Of a stretch of DNA of 64,000 nucleotides, positions 12,599 to 25,321 are shown piece after piece (position 1 is the stretch's first letter; each line of letters starts with the position of its first letter). The stretch is taken from contig CAKAKS010000062.1 in the NCBI GenBank assembly GCA_916700875.1, forward strand, positions 16,396,460-16,460,459. Direction: 5' to 3'. The notes under the pieces are model-generated. The model was not told the DNA's origin. It made no database searches and saw nothing but the letters and a program-made list of their open reading frames with translations. The position numbers and the translations under genes are program-made. The DNA is from Sebastes aleutianus (taxonomy: Eukaryota > Chordata > Actinopteri > Perciformes > Sebastidae).

Positions 12599-13273
12599 CA
12601 AGAAGATATGATGTTACAACATTGCAACTTGTCAAATCATTATACTGTATGAGTTTTCTAGTGAGTGAAGAGGCATAAAAGAAGACTCCTCATTAAATGC
12701 CTGTTTTTCCTTATCACTACTTCCGGGATGGAATTCCCCTTTTCAGGATGACGTCGTACAGTTTGTGCCTTTTCTGACGTCATGGTTGATTATTTGGGAT
12801 TATCGGACTTCCCCTTCCTGAGCACAGTAAAGCTCTGTTGGAGTAAAAGAAATCAATATTTCCGATTATACAATTCAAAATAAAAGCCAAAAAAAAAGAA
12901 TTATTTTAATTTTAATTAAATTTAGATTATAAAAAATAATATCCATCCCCAAATACTTTATTGATTCCCAAAGGGGAAATTCACCATGTTACAACAGGCG
13001 AAGGAAAAACAAAAAATAGAACTTTTTGAATGAAATGAATAAAAATTAAATGAGAAATAAAATAACGTAGGGATATCAAGTTCACCATCTATACATTACA
13101 ATATATTAAGCTCTAAAAATGAATTTTTAAAAATTTTTTCTTGCAAAAGAAATCAAACCAGAAACCCAGTAGTACAACATAATACAAATTTAGATAATAT
13201 GGTATGGGTAAGTGTAATAAAATATATTTTAATGTTTATAATATATCTGCAGTTTGTAACTAATTATGACACA

Positions 13274-13642
13274 GACTTTTATATAATAGGGACGCTTTTA
13301 TTATGTATATATATATATATTATATATATATATATATATAATATATATATATATATACTGTATATAGTATACTATATAATATACAGTATACTGTATATAT
13401 AGTATACTATATACAGTATATATATATTATATAGTATATAGTATACTATATACTATATATTTTATAGTATACTATATGTATATATCTAGTTCCAATTTTA
13501 AGTTGGACTTTTATATAATAGGGACGCTTTTATTATGTATATATAAATATATTATATATATATATATATAATATATATATATACTGTATATAGTATACTA
13601 TATAATATACAGTATACTGTATATATAGTATACTATATACAG

Positions 13643-13675
<33 letters not shown>

Positions 13676-14240
13676 GTATACTATATAATATATATTATAT
13701 AGTATACTATATGTATATATCTAGTTCCAATTTTAAGTTGGACTTTTATATAATAGGGATGCTTTTATTATGTATATATAAATATATTATATATATATAT
13801 ATATAATATATATATATATATATAATATACTGTATATAGTATACTATATAATATACAGTATACTGTATATATAGTATACTATATACAGTATATATATATA
13901 TATATTATATAGTATACTATATAATATATATTATATAGTATACTATATGTATATATCTAGTTCCAATTTTAAGTTGGACTTTTATATAATAGGGACGCTT
14001 TTATTATTATGTATATATAAATATATTATATATATATAATATATATATATATATATACTATATACAGTATATATATATATATACTGTATAAAGTATACTA
14101 TATAATATACTGTATACTGTATATATAGTATACAGTATATATATATATATACTGTATACTATATATATATATATAGTATACTTTATATATATATAATTCC
14201 AATTTTATGTTGGACTTTTATATAATAGGCACGCTTTTAT
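13274..14240. repeat. 236-bp AT-rich satellite-like tandem array, four full units
   Basis: The anchor 'gacttttatataatagggac' recurs at 13274, 13506, 13741, 13977 and 14213 (spacing 232, 235, 236, 236). Each unit ends 'ctagttccaattttaagttg' and has a self-complementary TATATAGTATACTATATA core. The fifth anchor ends the array about 95 bp before the rundc1 5' leader motifs. Confidence 0.95.
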
Positions 14241-14285
14241 TATGAAGGCAGAGGAACAAACGTGCCAGACTTCCGGTATTTCCCA

Positions 14286-14361
14286 TGACGCTTGACGTGT
14301 CTCCGTGTTGACGTATGAATCATCCTTTCCAAAGATGGCGATACACCTGTTCCTCCCGTAG
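14286..14361 (+). promoter_or_regulatory. rundc1: rundc1 proximal promoter / 5' UTR with TGACG motifs and a uORF
   Basis: Three TGACG (CRE/ATF half-site) motifs lie within about 30 bp (14286-14315). An AAAGATGGCG motif (YY1-like, often found near start sites) follows at 14331-14340. The ATG in that motif opens an 8-codon upstream ORF ending TAG at 14361, about 120 bp before the rundc1 start. The transcription start site is not known. Confidence 0.5.
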
Positions 14362-14480
14362 TGCTCCTTGTTGTTGTCTGCGCAACGCGAGAAAAACAAA
14401 GCCTCAGGAAACAGAAACAGACTGTTAATAAAGTGGAGAGACGTAGTTAAAACAACGGGAGTGAATTACGTCTGTCAAAC

Positions 14481-15290
14481 ATGTCCACAGAGGAGCTGTC
14501 AGCCTCGGACAGCGAGGCTGTGTTCGCCACAGCGGGAGAGCGATGGGCACCGGTCGGCGCCGTGGCCAGCCCGGAGGAGGAGAGCAGCGGCAGCGGGAGT
14601 GCTGGCAAGCCGAAGCAGAGAGGCTCGTCCTCGGCCACCGATGAGGGGGAAATGGCCGCCAGGCTGGAGAAGCTGGAAGAGGAGCAGGACTTGCTGAACT
14701 CGTCTCTGCTCGCCCTCACCTCCCACTTCGCCCAGGTGCAGTTCCGACTGAAGCAGATAGTTCACGCCCAGCAGAGCGAGGAGAAGGAGAGGATGCTGGC
14801 CGAGCTGGAGGAGTTCGCCTTCAGGGGCTGCCCGCATGTGGTGGGCTGCAGAGCTCTGGAGGCCACACAGCTGGAGAACTCGGTGAGCTTCCTGCAGCTC
14901 ATGATCTGATATAATAACCACCATGATGCTTTCACACACTCATATAGTGCATGCCAGGAGAAGATGACAGGTGTCAAAAAGATGTCATTGAAATAATAGA
15001 ATATTACTATTTAAAATAATTACTTATGATAGTATAGATTTAGGACTGCAGTGTTGTTTATTTGTTTATTTTGTTTTGCACAATTTAAGACTATACAACA
15101 TAAAAAAATAAATGAATAATATACAGTGCAGGAAAAGGCAATAAACCCACTGGGCTTATCTGAAGCCTCCACCTAGAGACAAGATTAATATAAAGAAATA
15201 ATATGACTACATAATAGTGATAACAAACAATTAGGACAAGATATATATATAATAACAACAATAACAATACAGTAAATATATCAAAAAAGA

Positions 15291-15353
<63 letters not shown>

Positions 15354-16099
15354 AAGTGTATGGTTAGTGTTTGTGAGGAGGATATTGATTTAAATATCTA
15401 TAAAGACTTCTGAGCAATCGTAACCAAACAACATTGTGAGTGGGAAAAAATAAAAAAAACATAAAAGCAGATACATGGACAACATGGGGAAAAGCAATTA
15501 CAAGACAGCAATTAAATGACCCTTTAAGCGACTTTTTAAACATTTGACAGATGAACAGTTTATTGATAGATGTGAAAAGCTACTCCATAATTTGGTTCCC
15601 CTAAATCTTATCGAATACTGACCTCTACTAGTGAGGAATTTAGGAGGATGAAGATCTAGAGATTGACGGGTTGAGTGTAGTGTTTCCATCCATTACCACA
15701 GGTGTAGCTGGAAAGTGAAGTGTGTGTGTGTGTTTGTGTGCTGAAAAGATTAATTAATCAACTGATAGAAAGATAATCGATTCTGATAATCGATTCATTG
15801 TTGAAGCTTTGAGGCAAAAGTGCATAACAGTCCTCACTTCCAGCCTTTTAACTGAGAGGATTTTGTGCTTTTCTTAATTGTATGAGACTGTTAACTGCAT
15901 GACTTTTTAGTTTAAGGCTGTTAGTTGGACAGAATTTATATTTTTCACTATTTTTATTTTATTACAAAATTGCATTGTTAATATACGTCCACAGGAAGTA
16001 ATGGATATACAAACCATGGGAAAAGAGTAAAAAAAAAAAGAGATATGATACATTTTTAAAGCCAGAAATAATAATAATAATAATAACAATAAAAATAAC

Positions 16100-16131
<32 letters not shown>

Positions 16132-19100
16132 GAAAAGAAAGTAAGTATCTTACAAAGTCAAGTTTATTTTCAAGGCCAAGTTATACTTATGAAAAAGGAC
16201 ATAACATAATTATATACAAACAAGAAAGGGGGGGAAGTACTAATAAATAAAAATGCGTATAGCAGTTGGCTTCACACAATTACATACATGTTACTCTGAG
16301 ATATTTGGACACAATATAATAAAATGAGGAAAAAAATAGCTGAATAATAAAAAAAATATGGTTGTTCCTTCAATTCCTTATCTTAATAAAATCGGGTCTT
16401 TTTCCCAGTGTTGTTTGAAGATGTAAGTTTAAAGAGAAAGTAACCTTTTCCATCCTGTAGATCTCCATTGTCACATCTATCCAGTTATTTATGGTAGGTC
16501 CAACATGCAGAATTTTTTTACTATTTTCTGACATGTTTAAACCAATAATAATAAGTGATTTAAGAAACTAAATGTAACTTTAATCAATAATAAAAGTAGT
16601 GGTTAATTACAGGTATACATGCACTAATCTGCAGTTGGACTGGACACTCTACTCACTAATATAAATGCACAAATATAAATACAGACAGACACACACAGTG
16701 AGTTTCTGTGGTGTTACAGTAAACCTGCCCGTTTTCATTAACTGAAGTGATTCACCTCGGTGGCTGTGAGGTTTCTGATTAAAACTGATTAAAGTGAGCT
16801 TGTTGCGTCACACTCGAGGCTGCTGGCGCGCCCACCTCTGCCGTGTTCCCATTCAGCTCTTATCTCTGTTGGAAAATGTTGCTTTTGTGTTGACACACTG
16901 CGCTGCAGGCTCAATGAAAATGCCTCCAGCAGATCATTATCTGCCTAATAAAAGCTTCTGTGTACACAACCACGTTGAAGTACCCTGCTTTGTCCCTGCC
17001 GTTGTTTACTCCGTGCCTCTTTACAGTTTATCTCAACTGAAGTAAATTTTCAGACCCAAAACTGTTGGGATTACTTCTCACCATATTCTTCACGCTAAAG
17101 GTCTTTTTATGTCATTTCTCCTTTGTTGCATGCTTTACTTGCAGGGAGATCTGGTGAGTATGGTACCTGATGTCTCTTTGAGAGTTTGGTTTGTGTGTAT
17201 TTTTGTGTAAATGTTGTGACACGAGCTGTTAAACTGTAAAGTGAATTTAATTACACTCGTTTGCAAAGAGCTGTGACTTCATTACAATCTTCAATATTAT
17301 TGGTATCAAAACTCCCAAATTGTTAAAGATCTAGTACACTGTGTTATTGTGGTCCCTCAGCTATCTCTGTCTGTAAAAATTAAAATCGTTGTGTTTGTGT
17401 CTCTGCTGTCAGAGTGAGAGGGAGAAGAGGGAGCGCCTGGAGGCTCAGAGGGAAAAACAGAAGGATCTCATTCTCCAGCTGAAGACACAGCTGGATGATC
17501 TGGAGCGCTTCGCCTATCAGGAGGGCAGCTACGACTCGCTGCCGCAGTCTGTCGTCATGGAGAGACAGAAGGTGGGTTTGTGGAAATGTACCGATGAAAT
17601 ACTCGCCATTCAATCCTGTCACATGTCGATGTGTCATATCGGCTACAGGTTGTCTGATCAGCCTTTAATCCTCGTACTTAAAATGATAATTACAACATCC
17701 CAAACGAGAGACCCCAACAGATAAACAAGCTTGTGTTAAATCCAAATTATCACGACACATGTTGAACACATCATGTGGTGTTTACCTGCTTCAGTTCAGG
17801 TGTATCAAGTCTGTTCTTAAAACGCTTCAGGCTTTAGTGTTTCTCAGAAAGATAATTTGTGTGGAAAGACTATCCAAATACATTTAGCCTATATAAAACC
17901 TGCTTTTTAAATATTTGTCTTATAACTCCTTTCCTTTTTAAAAAGTGTGTATTAAATGAAATGTCTACCCGATTGGAATGAATAAGAGTCTACAGCTCTC
18001 TGAGGCTGTCCTGAGGCACAGCAGTGCTTTTAGCTAAATGCTAACATGCTGATGCTAAGCAGGTATAATGTTGTTCACCATCCTAGTGTAGCGTGTTAGC
18101 ATGCAAACTTTTCATCCTGTGGGGATCATAAATGTTTGTACAAAATGTCATGGCAGTCCGTCCAATAGTTGTCGAGATATTTCAGTCTTGACCGAAGTGT
18201 TCACAGACTGATATTGCTATCTAGAGCCATGGCTTAAAATAACTTCCCTAATAAGAAGTTAGCTTGTGAATGCAATGCTGTTTAGTGTCAGAAGAATACA
18301 ACACACTAGGAATCTACCACCACAACTATATTTTCCACCTGTGGGAAACTGTAATAACCTACAACAAGTCTGTTCTTTAACCTTCAGTCTGTCTTACCTT
18401 TCCCAGGTCATCATTGACGAGTTGATCAAAAAGCTGGATGTGAACCTGAACGAGGACATCGGGAACTTGTCGCCCGAGGAGCTGAGACAGAGAGTGGACT
18501 CTGCCATCGCTCAGATAGTGAACCCAGCCAGGGTCAAAGAGCAGCTGGTGGATCAGCTCAAAACCCAGATCAGAGACCTGGAGATGTTCATCAACTTCAT
18601 CCAGGGTACACAGACTCATATACAGTACAAACTGTCATTCAAGTAGATGATTATTTCCTGTTTTATTGCAGTGCCTGCTCGTTTAGTTTTTTCATTTCAC
18701 AGTTTTTTATTGGTCTAATGAATGACTTTGCTTTTCCTTCCTAAAGATGAGGTGGGGAACCCTCTTTTATCAGATGGCGGACCCAGCCAGCAACCACAAG
18801 CGGCGGGGACCAGTGCCAGAGCTCCAGGAGTGAAGAAGAAAGGTCAGTCAGTTCATATCAAACTCTTACTGCAAGTACCATTAAATGTTTGTAGTAATAA
18901 AGCCAGTAGATGACTGATTAGTCGGGGCGACCAGGTTGAATCCCTGCAGTGTTTGCCTGGTTTTAAGCTTTGTTTAAACTCGCATGAAGCACCGTGGCGC
19001 AGTCCTCTACTGATGGCGCGCGCACTACGAGCACGCACAAAGGCGTTTATGATCAACGCGTTGGTCTTTGCAGTATTTTCCAAAGAAGTCAACGAGTGTT

Positions 19101-20569
19101 ACCGACAAAACGCCATAAACCAAACTCCTCTATGCCGAGGGGGAATTGTAAATATCTGTAAACTCATATCTCATATTCATGGACATACTTTATCACCTTT
19201 ATACAATACCCATAATGAAGCAAAGGTTAATATCCTGTAAACAATTTGATTCTGCTGGCAAAATATTTACTCAAATGTAGAAGATCTCCTGCTTTTAAAA
19301 CGTTTAAAAACAAATTGGCCGTCTTTTTTTTTCATTATTTTACTTCTTAATTTAAGTTATTTGCTTTTATGTCATTGTTGCAGTCATGTCTGAAAAGCCC
19401 TGTGTGCGTTATAAAAATTCAGAGGTGCATGACCAAGAGCTGCGACAACTTGCAGAGCCTTCTCGCTTTACGCACAATACGTGATGATGTCATTTTAGGC
19501 TCGCGCACCCTTGCGCTGGGGACACTACGGCAAACATAAACCCAGCTTTAGAGTGATGACCTAAATGTTTGTCTTTAAAGACGTATTAACTGGTAATCTC
19601 TTCATAAAAAATAAGTTTACAGGAGGTGGTGTTCAAAATCATCAGTGTTGTTGTCCAGTATACATGTAAGTAGTATATTCTTCTGGTTCTCCACCTCTCT
19701 CTGCAGTGGACCCAGAGCAGGCCCAGAAGATGCGAGAGACCGGCCTGCAGCTTATCCAGAAAGCCCTCGCCGTGCTGCAGATCTTCGCTGCGAGCCAGTT
19801 CGGCTGTGCGCCCGGCCACGTTCCTCAGAACATGTGGCCTCAGGAGTCAACGCTGCAGGACTACGGGCCCCTGCTGCAGCGCCTGGAGTCAGCTGTAGAC
19901 AAGGTGCGAGTGCTGGGCTCCTGCAGACAGTCCTCCCTCGACCATGTCGTCAACTACACCAGCAACTCGGCGCTGGGGCCTCGAGACGAGCTGACGTCGT
20001 CGGTGAGGAAGGAGCTGGCGCTTGCTCTGAAAGACTTGTTGGCTCACGGCCTCTTCTCCCCCTCCCAGACCATGAGCCTGGTACTGGCACCCATCTCCTG
20101 CCTGCTGCCTTACAGACCAGCCCCACAGACCATGCACCCATGGGAACTGTTTGTTAAATACTACCAATCCAAAAACGGGAAGGCCTTTGTAGAGACGCCG
20201 GCCCGTCAGCTTTCACAGTCCTTCAGCCTGCCTGTCGGGGGCGGCCCGGTGACCGTCACCCCTAAACAGTCTCTGCTGTGGGCCATTCACACTGTGCTGA
20301 AGGAGCACGGACGCTACAAACGTGGACCAGACACAGAGCTCAAAGCGCTGGTGTGCATGGCTCTGAACGAGCAGCGGCTGGTGTCATGGCTCAACCTGCT
20401 CTGTAAGTCTGGGACTCTGATACACCCGCACTACCAGTGCTGGAGCTACATGGCCCAGACCGGCTTCGAAGGAGCCCTGCGAATCTTGGGCCGCATCAGC
20501 CACCTCAAATTCAACCTCCCGGTGGACCTGGCTGTTCGGCAGCTGAAGAACATTAAGGATGCTTTCTGA
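14481..20569 (+). CDS. rundc1: RUN domain-containing protein 1, 6 coding exons, 575 aa
   Basis: Coding exons: 14481-14882, 17145-17153 (9-nt microexon), 17413-17571, 18407-18605, 18747-18842, 19707-20569. Phases close to 575 aa, against about 613 in human. The N-terminus is acidic and Ser-rich with a conserved RWAPVGAVA segment. Heptad-like coiled coil follows at about 58-110 and again at about 140-200 (SEREKRERLEAQREKQ and following). Next come the conserved blocks YDSLPQSVV, IIDELIKKLD and LEMFINFIQDEVG. The single large last exon carries the RUN domain at about 370-565 (HPWELFVKYY, LKALVCMALNEQRLVSW, ending VRQLKNIKDAF). RUN domains usually bind small GTPases or their regulators; the cellular role of RUNDC1 is poorly defined. 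The start was chosen because it is the first ATG of the open frame and its product aligns with the family N-terminus. rpl27 lies downstream, as in human 17q21. Confidence 0.95.
14883..17144. other. rundc1 intron 1: simple repeats, no gene
   Basis: It contains (TG)n at 15294-15352, an (ATA)n/(ATAATA)n tract at 16069-16132 and general AT-rich sequence. I see no RNA gene or coding exon. Confidence 0.7.
17145..17153 (+). CDS. rundc1: rundc1 9-nt microexon (Gly-Asp-Leu)
   Basis: Three codons are flanked by a good acceptor (pyrimidine tract ending ttgcag) and a strong donor (CTG|gtgagt). Both neighbours are phase 0, so it can be included or skipped without shifting the frame. At the matching position the human protein (recalled from memory) has a similar GED tripeptide just before the Q/SE.EK.ERLE.QREKQ coiled coil. 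That supports a real, conserved exon over a chance splice-site pair. Confidence 0.75.
18000..18240. repeat. dispersed repeat ('gctaacatgc' family), copy 1, rundc1 intron 3
   Basis: Blocks 'aaatgctaacatgctgatgc', 'tagtgtagcgtgttagcatg' and 'tccaatagttgtcgagatat' are shared with the copy at 61090-62045. Confidence 0.75.
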
Positions 20570-22146
20570 GGATGCAAAAGTAACGAAACATCCATCTCAG
20601 AAATCAAGTATTTTATCAGCTAAACAACACCTAACCTGGCATACAGGACCAAAAGCATGACTTTGTGCTTCAAGTATGTAACCTTTTAAAGGTTATTTAA
20701 GTAGCCACCCATCTTAAAAGTATAAAGTGCAAGTATGTGATGTCTACAGTTACATGCATGGCTGATTATGTTGTGTGAGCTTCAACCATGAGCAACCATA
20801 ATCTGCATAGGTTTAAGATGCCAAAATGTCAAGATGACAATGCTACTCGTACTGTAAACACGCCTTAGAATGGAGACTGAGATTACCTCATGTTTAGAGA
20901 AGCCTTCCTGACCTTTGCGACCTGTGCTCATCTTACCGTATCATTCCCCCGTGTATGTGATAGTGTCCTAACCTATGCAGCAAAGAGAGAGGTTGGATGT
21001 GTACAGTAATCAGTACTGTAATGTGGTCGCCACAGAGACAATCCAGGAGGAGAAATAGTGAGCAGAAACTCGATACTGTGGCTTCTACACAGTAACAATG
21101 GGATGTATCGATGCTCCATCGTTCACAGTGAAAAGTACAGTTCTGTTATGGCATTTATTATTTTGGTGGTGTGTAGCAGACTGGTTGATCAGGTCAACTT
21201 GAAAAATGAAAAATGTCTCTTCAAACGTGAAGTTAATGTGTTGTGTAACAAATATGCAGCCCGACGACTCCGTTTTAAAGCTGTTATCACTTCTTGCACA
21301 TTGTGTTTCAGGTGTGTTAGACCCTGTATGAACTGCTGCTTTTCTCCTATTCCAGGTGTAGTTCAATTAAAATTAAATGACAGTGATATCATTTGATAAG
21401 AATGATGTAATGGTTACATCCCATATGTAACATGATTGTAGGATATAAAAGGTTTACCTTTATTTCCTGTTCTTCAGAGAACTTTGTTTTTATCTTCCTA
21501 AGACAACCGAGTTGCACGAATCATATCTTTAAATACTGAATGTACAAACCATAGATGCTATTAAACTGAGGTTTAGATTATATCTGCTGTTTATGGGATT
21601 TAAACTTCAGATGTATGTATCAAACCTCTGAGAGTTGGCGTGCTGATGAAAGATGATCCCTGCGTTTGTTTTTCCTGAGATAAAAACCTGTGCACTTTGT
21701 GACTTGAGTGCACCTGGAGACACATTTTTAGTATTTATTTTATGTTACTGTGTAAATGGAAAGTTTGTATTCTGTTTAGGTCTTGTGTAGTAAATATAAT
21801 GCAATATTTAGCTTCCTATTTTCCCCATTTTTTTGTTATGTTTTATTCAACTGTTATGTTGTGATTCATGTAAAGAGACATTTATTTATTGCATAGCATG
21901 TGAAGAACATATCAGAACACTTTGTTAAAGTAGCTCGGACACTGGATCATTTAAATCGTGCTATTTATATTGTTTTTATTTAATCGCTTTAATCACAAAT
22001 AATATATTGGGAGATATGACTTATGCTTATTTTCTTTTTTTTTTATCATGTTTAATGCATATCTACAGCTGTAAACAAATTAAACTTAGTAAATGCACCA
22101 CTGCTGTTTATGAGTCTTTATTCTTTAAATATTAAAGAAATCAAGA

Positions 22147-22152
22147 AATAAA
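22147..22152 (+). terminator. rundc1: candidate rundc1 polyadenylation signal
   Basis: AATAAA lies about 1.58 kb after the rundc1 stop. The sequence between is mostly unique and carries no recognisable gene, consistent with a long 3' UTR. A shorter 3' end at the ATTAAA near 21366 is also possible. Confidence 0.35.
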
Positions 22153-22779
22153 ACTTTACACATTATAGATTTTGTTTTGGTTTGTTTTAATGGCAAACCT
22201 TTAAAAACAAAACAAAAAAAAAACATTCCATAAGACGTCTATTGCATTTACATATACAAAATACTTATGCATGGATTTCAACAGAAGAAAAATAGAATAA
22301 TTAAAGTGCAAAAGGCATAGCTATCTCTCTCTCTAAGATGGAAGGGATTAAGAAAACTCTGACTTATTGATTTGAAATTTACCAAATAAAATAAGTAAAT
22401 TTTCTGGTTCTTGTTTTTATAATATACCATAACATTTTTAACTTCTTCAATAATTTATTTTGTTTAATGAGCAAAATAATCCTTCAACATCCTCCAGAAT
22501 GTTGTTGTGTATGAACAGTCTACATTTTTTTATGGGGTCTTCTTTATCTTTCCAAAACTCACATTCAATCTTGAATAAAATATATACGTTTTTGGGATAA
22601 TTACTATATCATATTTTGTGATGTATTTAATTAATTTGAATTAACAAATTTATATAAATGAATATCAATTCCGCACAAAGTCTTCACAAATAATTCCTTA
22701 TGTTTCTATTTTATTTGTATGGCTTTAGTTAGAATGTATTGGGAAATAAGAATTGTTTATTTTTCTGATTTAATTGAAT

Positions 22780-24209
22780 CAATTACTCTACTCAAATTTA
22801 AATACTTTGCACTTTACTTGAGTATTTCCATTTTATGCTACCATTCATTTCTACTCCACTACATTTCAGAGGGAAATATTGTACATTTACCTCAGCTACA
22901 TATATTTTATAGCTACAGTACAATAATTTATCAATCTGACAGAGGGTCATTCTGCATAATAAGTACTCTTATATATTTGTACTGCTAATACTCCTATTTT
23001 TAATCAGTGGTGAAAGTAACTAAGTAAATTTACTGAAGTACTGTACTTAAGTACAATTTTGAGGTACTTGTACTGAGTATTTCCATTTTCTGCTACCTTT
23101 ACTTCACTACATTTCAGAGGCAAATATTGTAGCTTTGCAGATTCAGATTAATAATATAAAATATAATCATCAAATAAAGTATATTAAAGATTAAGACAAA
23201 ACTTATTGATCCTTGGGGGATCAAGCAGATAAACTAGATAAAGTAATTCAAATGAGCTCCACCTCCACTATCTTCAAAATTAAAGTGATGAACACATAAA
23301 TAGATTATTAAATATAATCCATAATATAATTTATATCATTCTGAAATGGGACATTCTGCTTAATGAGTACTTTTGGTAAATTAATTATATTATGATGCTA
23401 ATACTTTTGTACTTTTACTTGTAACAGAGTATTTTTTACACTGTTGTATTGCTACTTTTGTAAAAGAGTACTTCTTCCTCCTCTGCTTTTCATTAAAATT
23501 GTGAATGCAGTATTTTTACTTGGAGTGGAGTAACTTTACCTTGAGGTATTGCTACTTTCTATTGCTAAATATCTCATTCTTCCACCACAACATTATATCA
23601 CGAATACACAAATTAAATATATATTTTTTTATTTTTATAAAATCGTTTGAAGAACAGTTTAGCAGCCAAACAATGTGTAATGCATTTTTGTATATATTTT
23701 TTTTTATACTTTATTTTTTCCCTTTTTTCAAGGTTGTTTTCATATATGCAATTTACAGTAGTTTATAAACCATTTTTTAAGTAGATGAGTTTATAGACAT
23801 GCTCATTAAGTACATTAGAGAAAACAACTTCAACATTCAAAATTGAAATAAAATTAAGAAAAGAAATAATAATAATAATAATGATAAAAAGAAAGAATAG
23901 AGTTAAAAAACAAAACAAACCAAAAAAACACACATAAAAAAAAATATAATAATAATACAAAAATACGAGAGTAATAATAAATTAAATCTTTGAATTTTTG
24001 TATTTTAAATAAATAAATAATAATAATAATTAAAAGTAAAAATTACAAGATAGATAATATTAGATTATAATTTTGCTTTTACATTTACTTATTTGATCTC
24101 CCCTTTTATGTATGCATATTTTATGAGCATTCTTGAAGGAAGATTTTCATTGCCAATGACTGCTTTGCTGGAATCCACATATGACAAATAAAAAACATAA
24201 AGAACCTAG

Positions 24210-24262
<53 letters not shown>

Positions 24263-24400
24263 TTATTAATTATAGTTATTACTTATTATTATTATTACTA
24301 TTATTACTATTATTATATTATTTTTATAAAATCGGTTAAAGAACAGTTTAGCAGCCAAACAATGTGTGATGCATTTTTGTATTTTAAATAAATAAATAAT
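22780..24400. repeat. repeat cluster between rundc1 and rpl27
   Basis: It holds several copies of the 'tctactccactacatttcag' family (22840-23160, 23400-23600), a retroelement tail at about 23200 ('cttattgatccttgggggat') and (AT)n at 24210-24256. A direct repeat of about 65 bp occurs at 23625-23693 and 24315-24383. No gene is visible. Confidence 0.75.
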
Positions 24401-24496
24401 TAATTAATTATAAAACAGACTCTTTACGAACTGAAAATTTCGCCCGGACGTGACGTAGTGTATCGGTGGTGTGAAAGGTCACAGGAACCCTCTCGG

Positions 24497-24534
24497 CTTC
24501 CTTTCCTGTTAGCGGTGGCCGTAGAACAGCATCA
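24497..24534 (+). promoter_or_regulatory. rpl27: rpl27 non-coding first exon with 5' TOP-like start
   Basis: A pyrimidine-rich start (cttcctttcctg) is followed by GC-rich leader and a donor (ATCA|gtgagt) at 24535. This matches the terminal-oligopyrimidine leaders of vertebrate ribosomal protein genes, which give mTOR-dependent translation. The exact start base is inferred. The next exon begins at 25320, two bases before the ATG. Confidence 0.6.
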
Positions 24535-25017
24535 GTGAGTGAACCTTCCCTTCAAACAATCTTCAACCATCTCTCCAAATCTCAACCATTTAACACGTTT
24601 TATCGCTCCACACTTACTCCAACAACTCCTTTAGTTAATACGAGTCTGTTAGTTTCGTGTATTTTAATCGACACGAGCAGAAAACGATCTATTAATTGCG
24701 ACGCTTCGTCTCCGTAGAGGCTCAACATGGCAGCTTCTCTCTGAACCTGTCAGCTACAGACGCTGATTGTACAGATTCAGACTGTATAGTGAACCGTGTA
24801 GTTTCAGTATAACAGTACTACGGTGTTTTATGTGTGTGTGAGGGTGAAGTTAATGTTTAAAACGCTGTGAATGACATGTTAGTCGTCTCCTAGCTGGATG
24901 CTAATGTTGCTTAGCCTGCTAGCCCAGGCAGAACCAACGAGCAGGAACTTATAAACATGTGTTCATGCTTCACTGCTTGATTTGGTCATGTTAGCAGTTA
25001 TTTATGTATTTAAAAAG

Positions 25018-25130
25018 GATCCCCATTAGCTGATACCAATGGCACCAGCTAGTCTTCCTGGGGTCAAATCAAGTACATTACATTTATCACACACATACTA
25101 TGTATAACATCATATTTCATCATTAACATT
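25018..25130. repeat. dispersed repeat, copy 2 (as at 640-790), rpl27 intron 1
   Basis: It shares 'gatccccattagctgat' and 'ccagctagtcttcctggggt' with copy 1, followed by an ACA-rich stretch. Confidence 0.7.
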
Positions 25131-25321
25131 TTCTAAACATATATAAATGTCACCTTCATACACATCTTCCACAACCATTTAGCTTCAAGGACAAATCAGG
25201 GAAAAGGAACAACAACAAAAAAACATACATGACCAAGCATCAGTAATGTTGCTTGTGGAAGTATTGATTGTGCTGTTGGTGACACACGAGGTTTGACAAG
25301 TGTTTTCTTTTTATTGCAGAA

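Larger units (their letters stand above)
11966..14285. other. grn-rundc1 intergenic region
   Basis: It contains the grn 3' UTR, a retroelement-type tail at 12945-13010 ('actttattgattcccaaagg'), AT-rich sequence and the tandem array at 13274-14240. A perfect CRE (TGACGTCA) at 12775-12782 and a near copy at 12748 are unexplained. I see no gene. Confidence 0.7.

Noticed and set aside
19706..20157. Long alternative-frame and opposite-strand open frames across rundc1 exon 6
   Set aside because: They are GC-rich shadows of the true RUN-domain frame, which alone matches the family and splices in phase.
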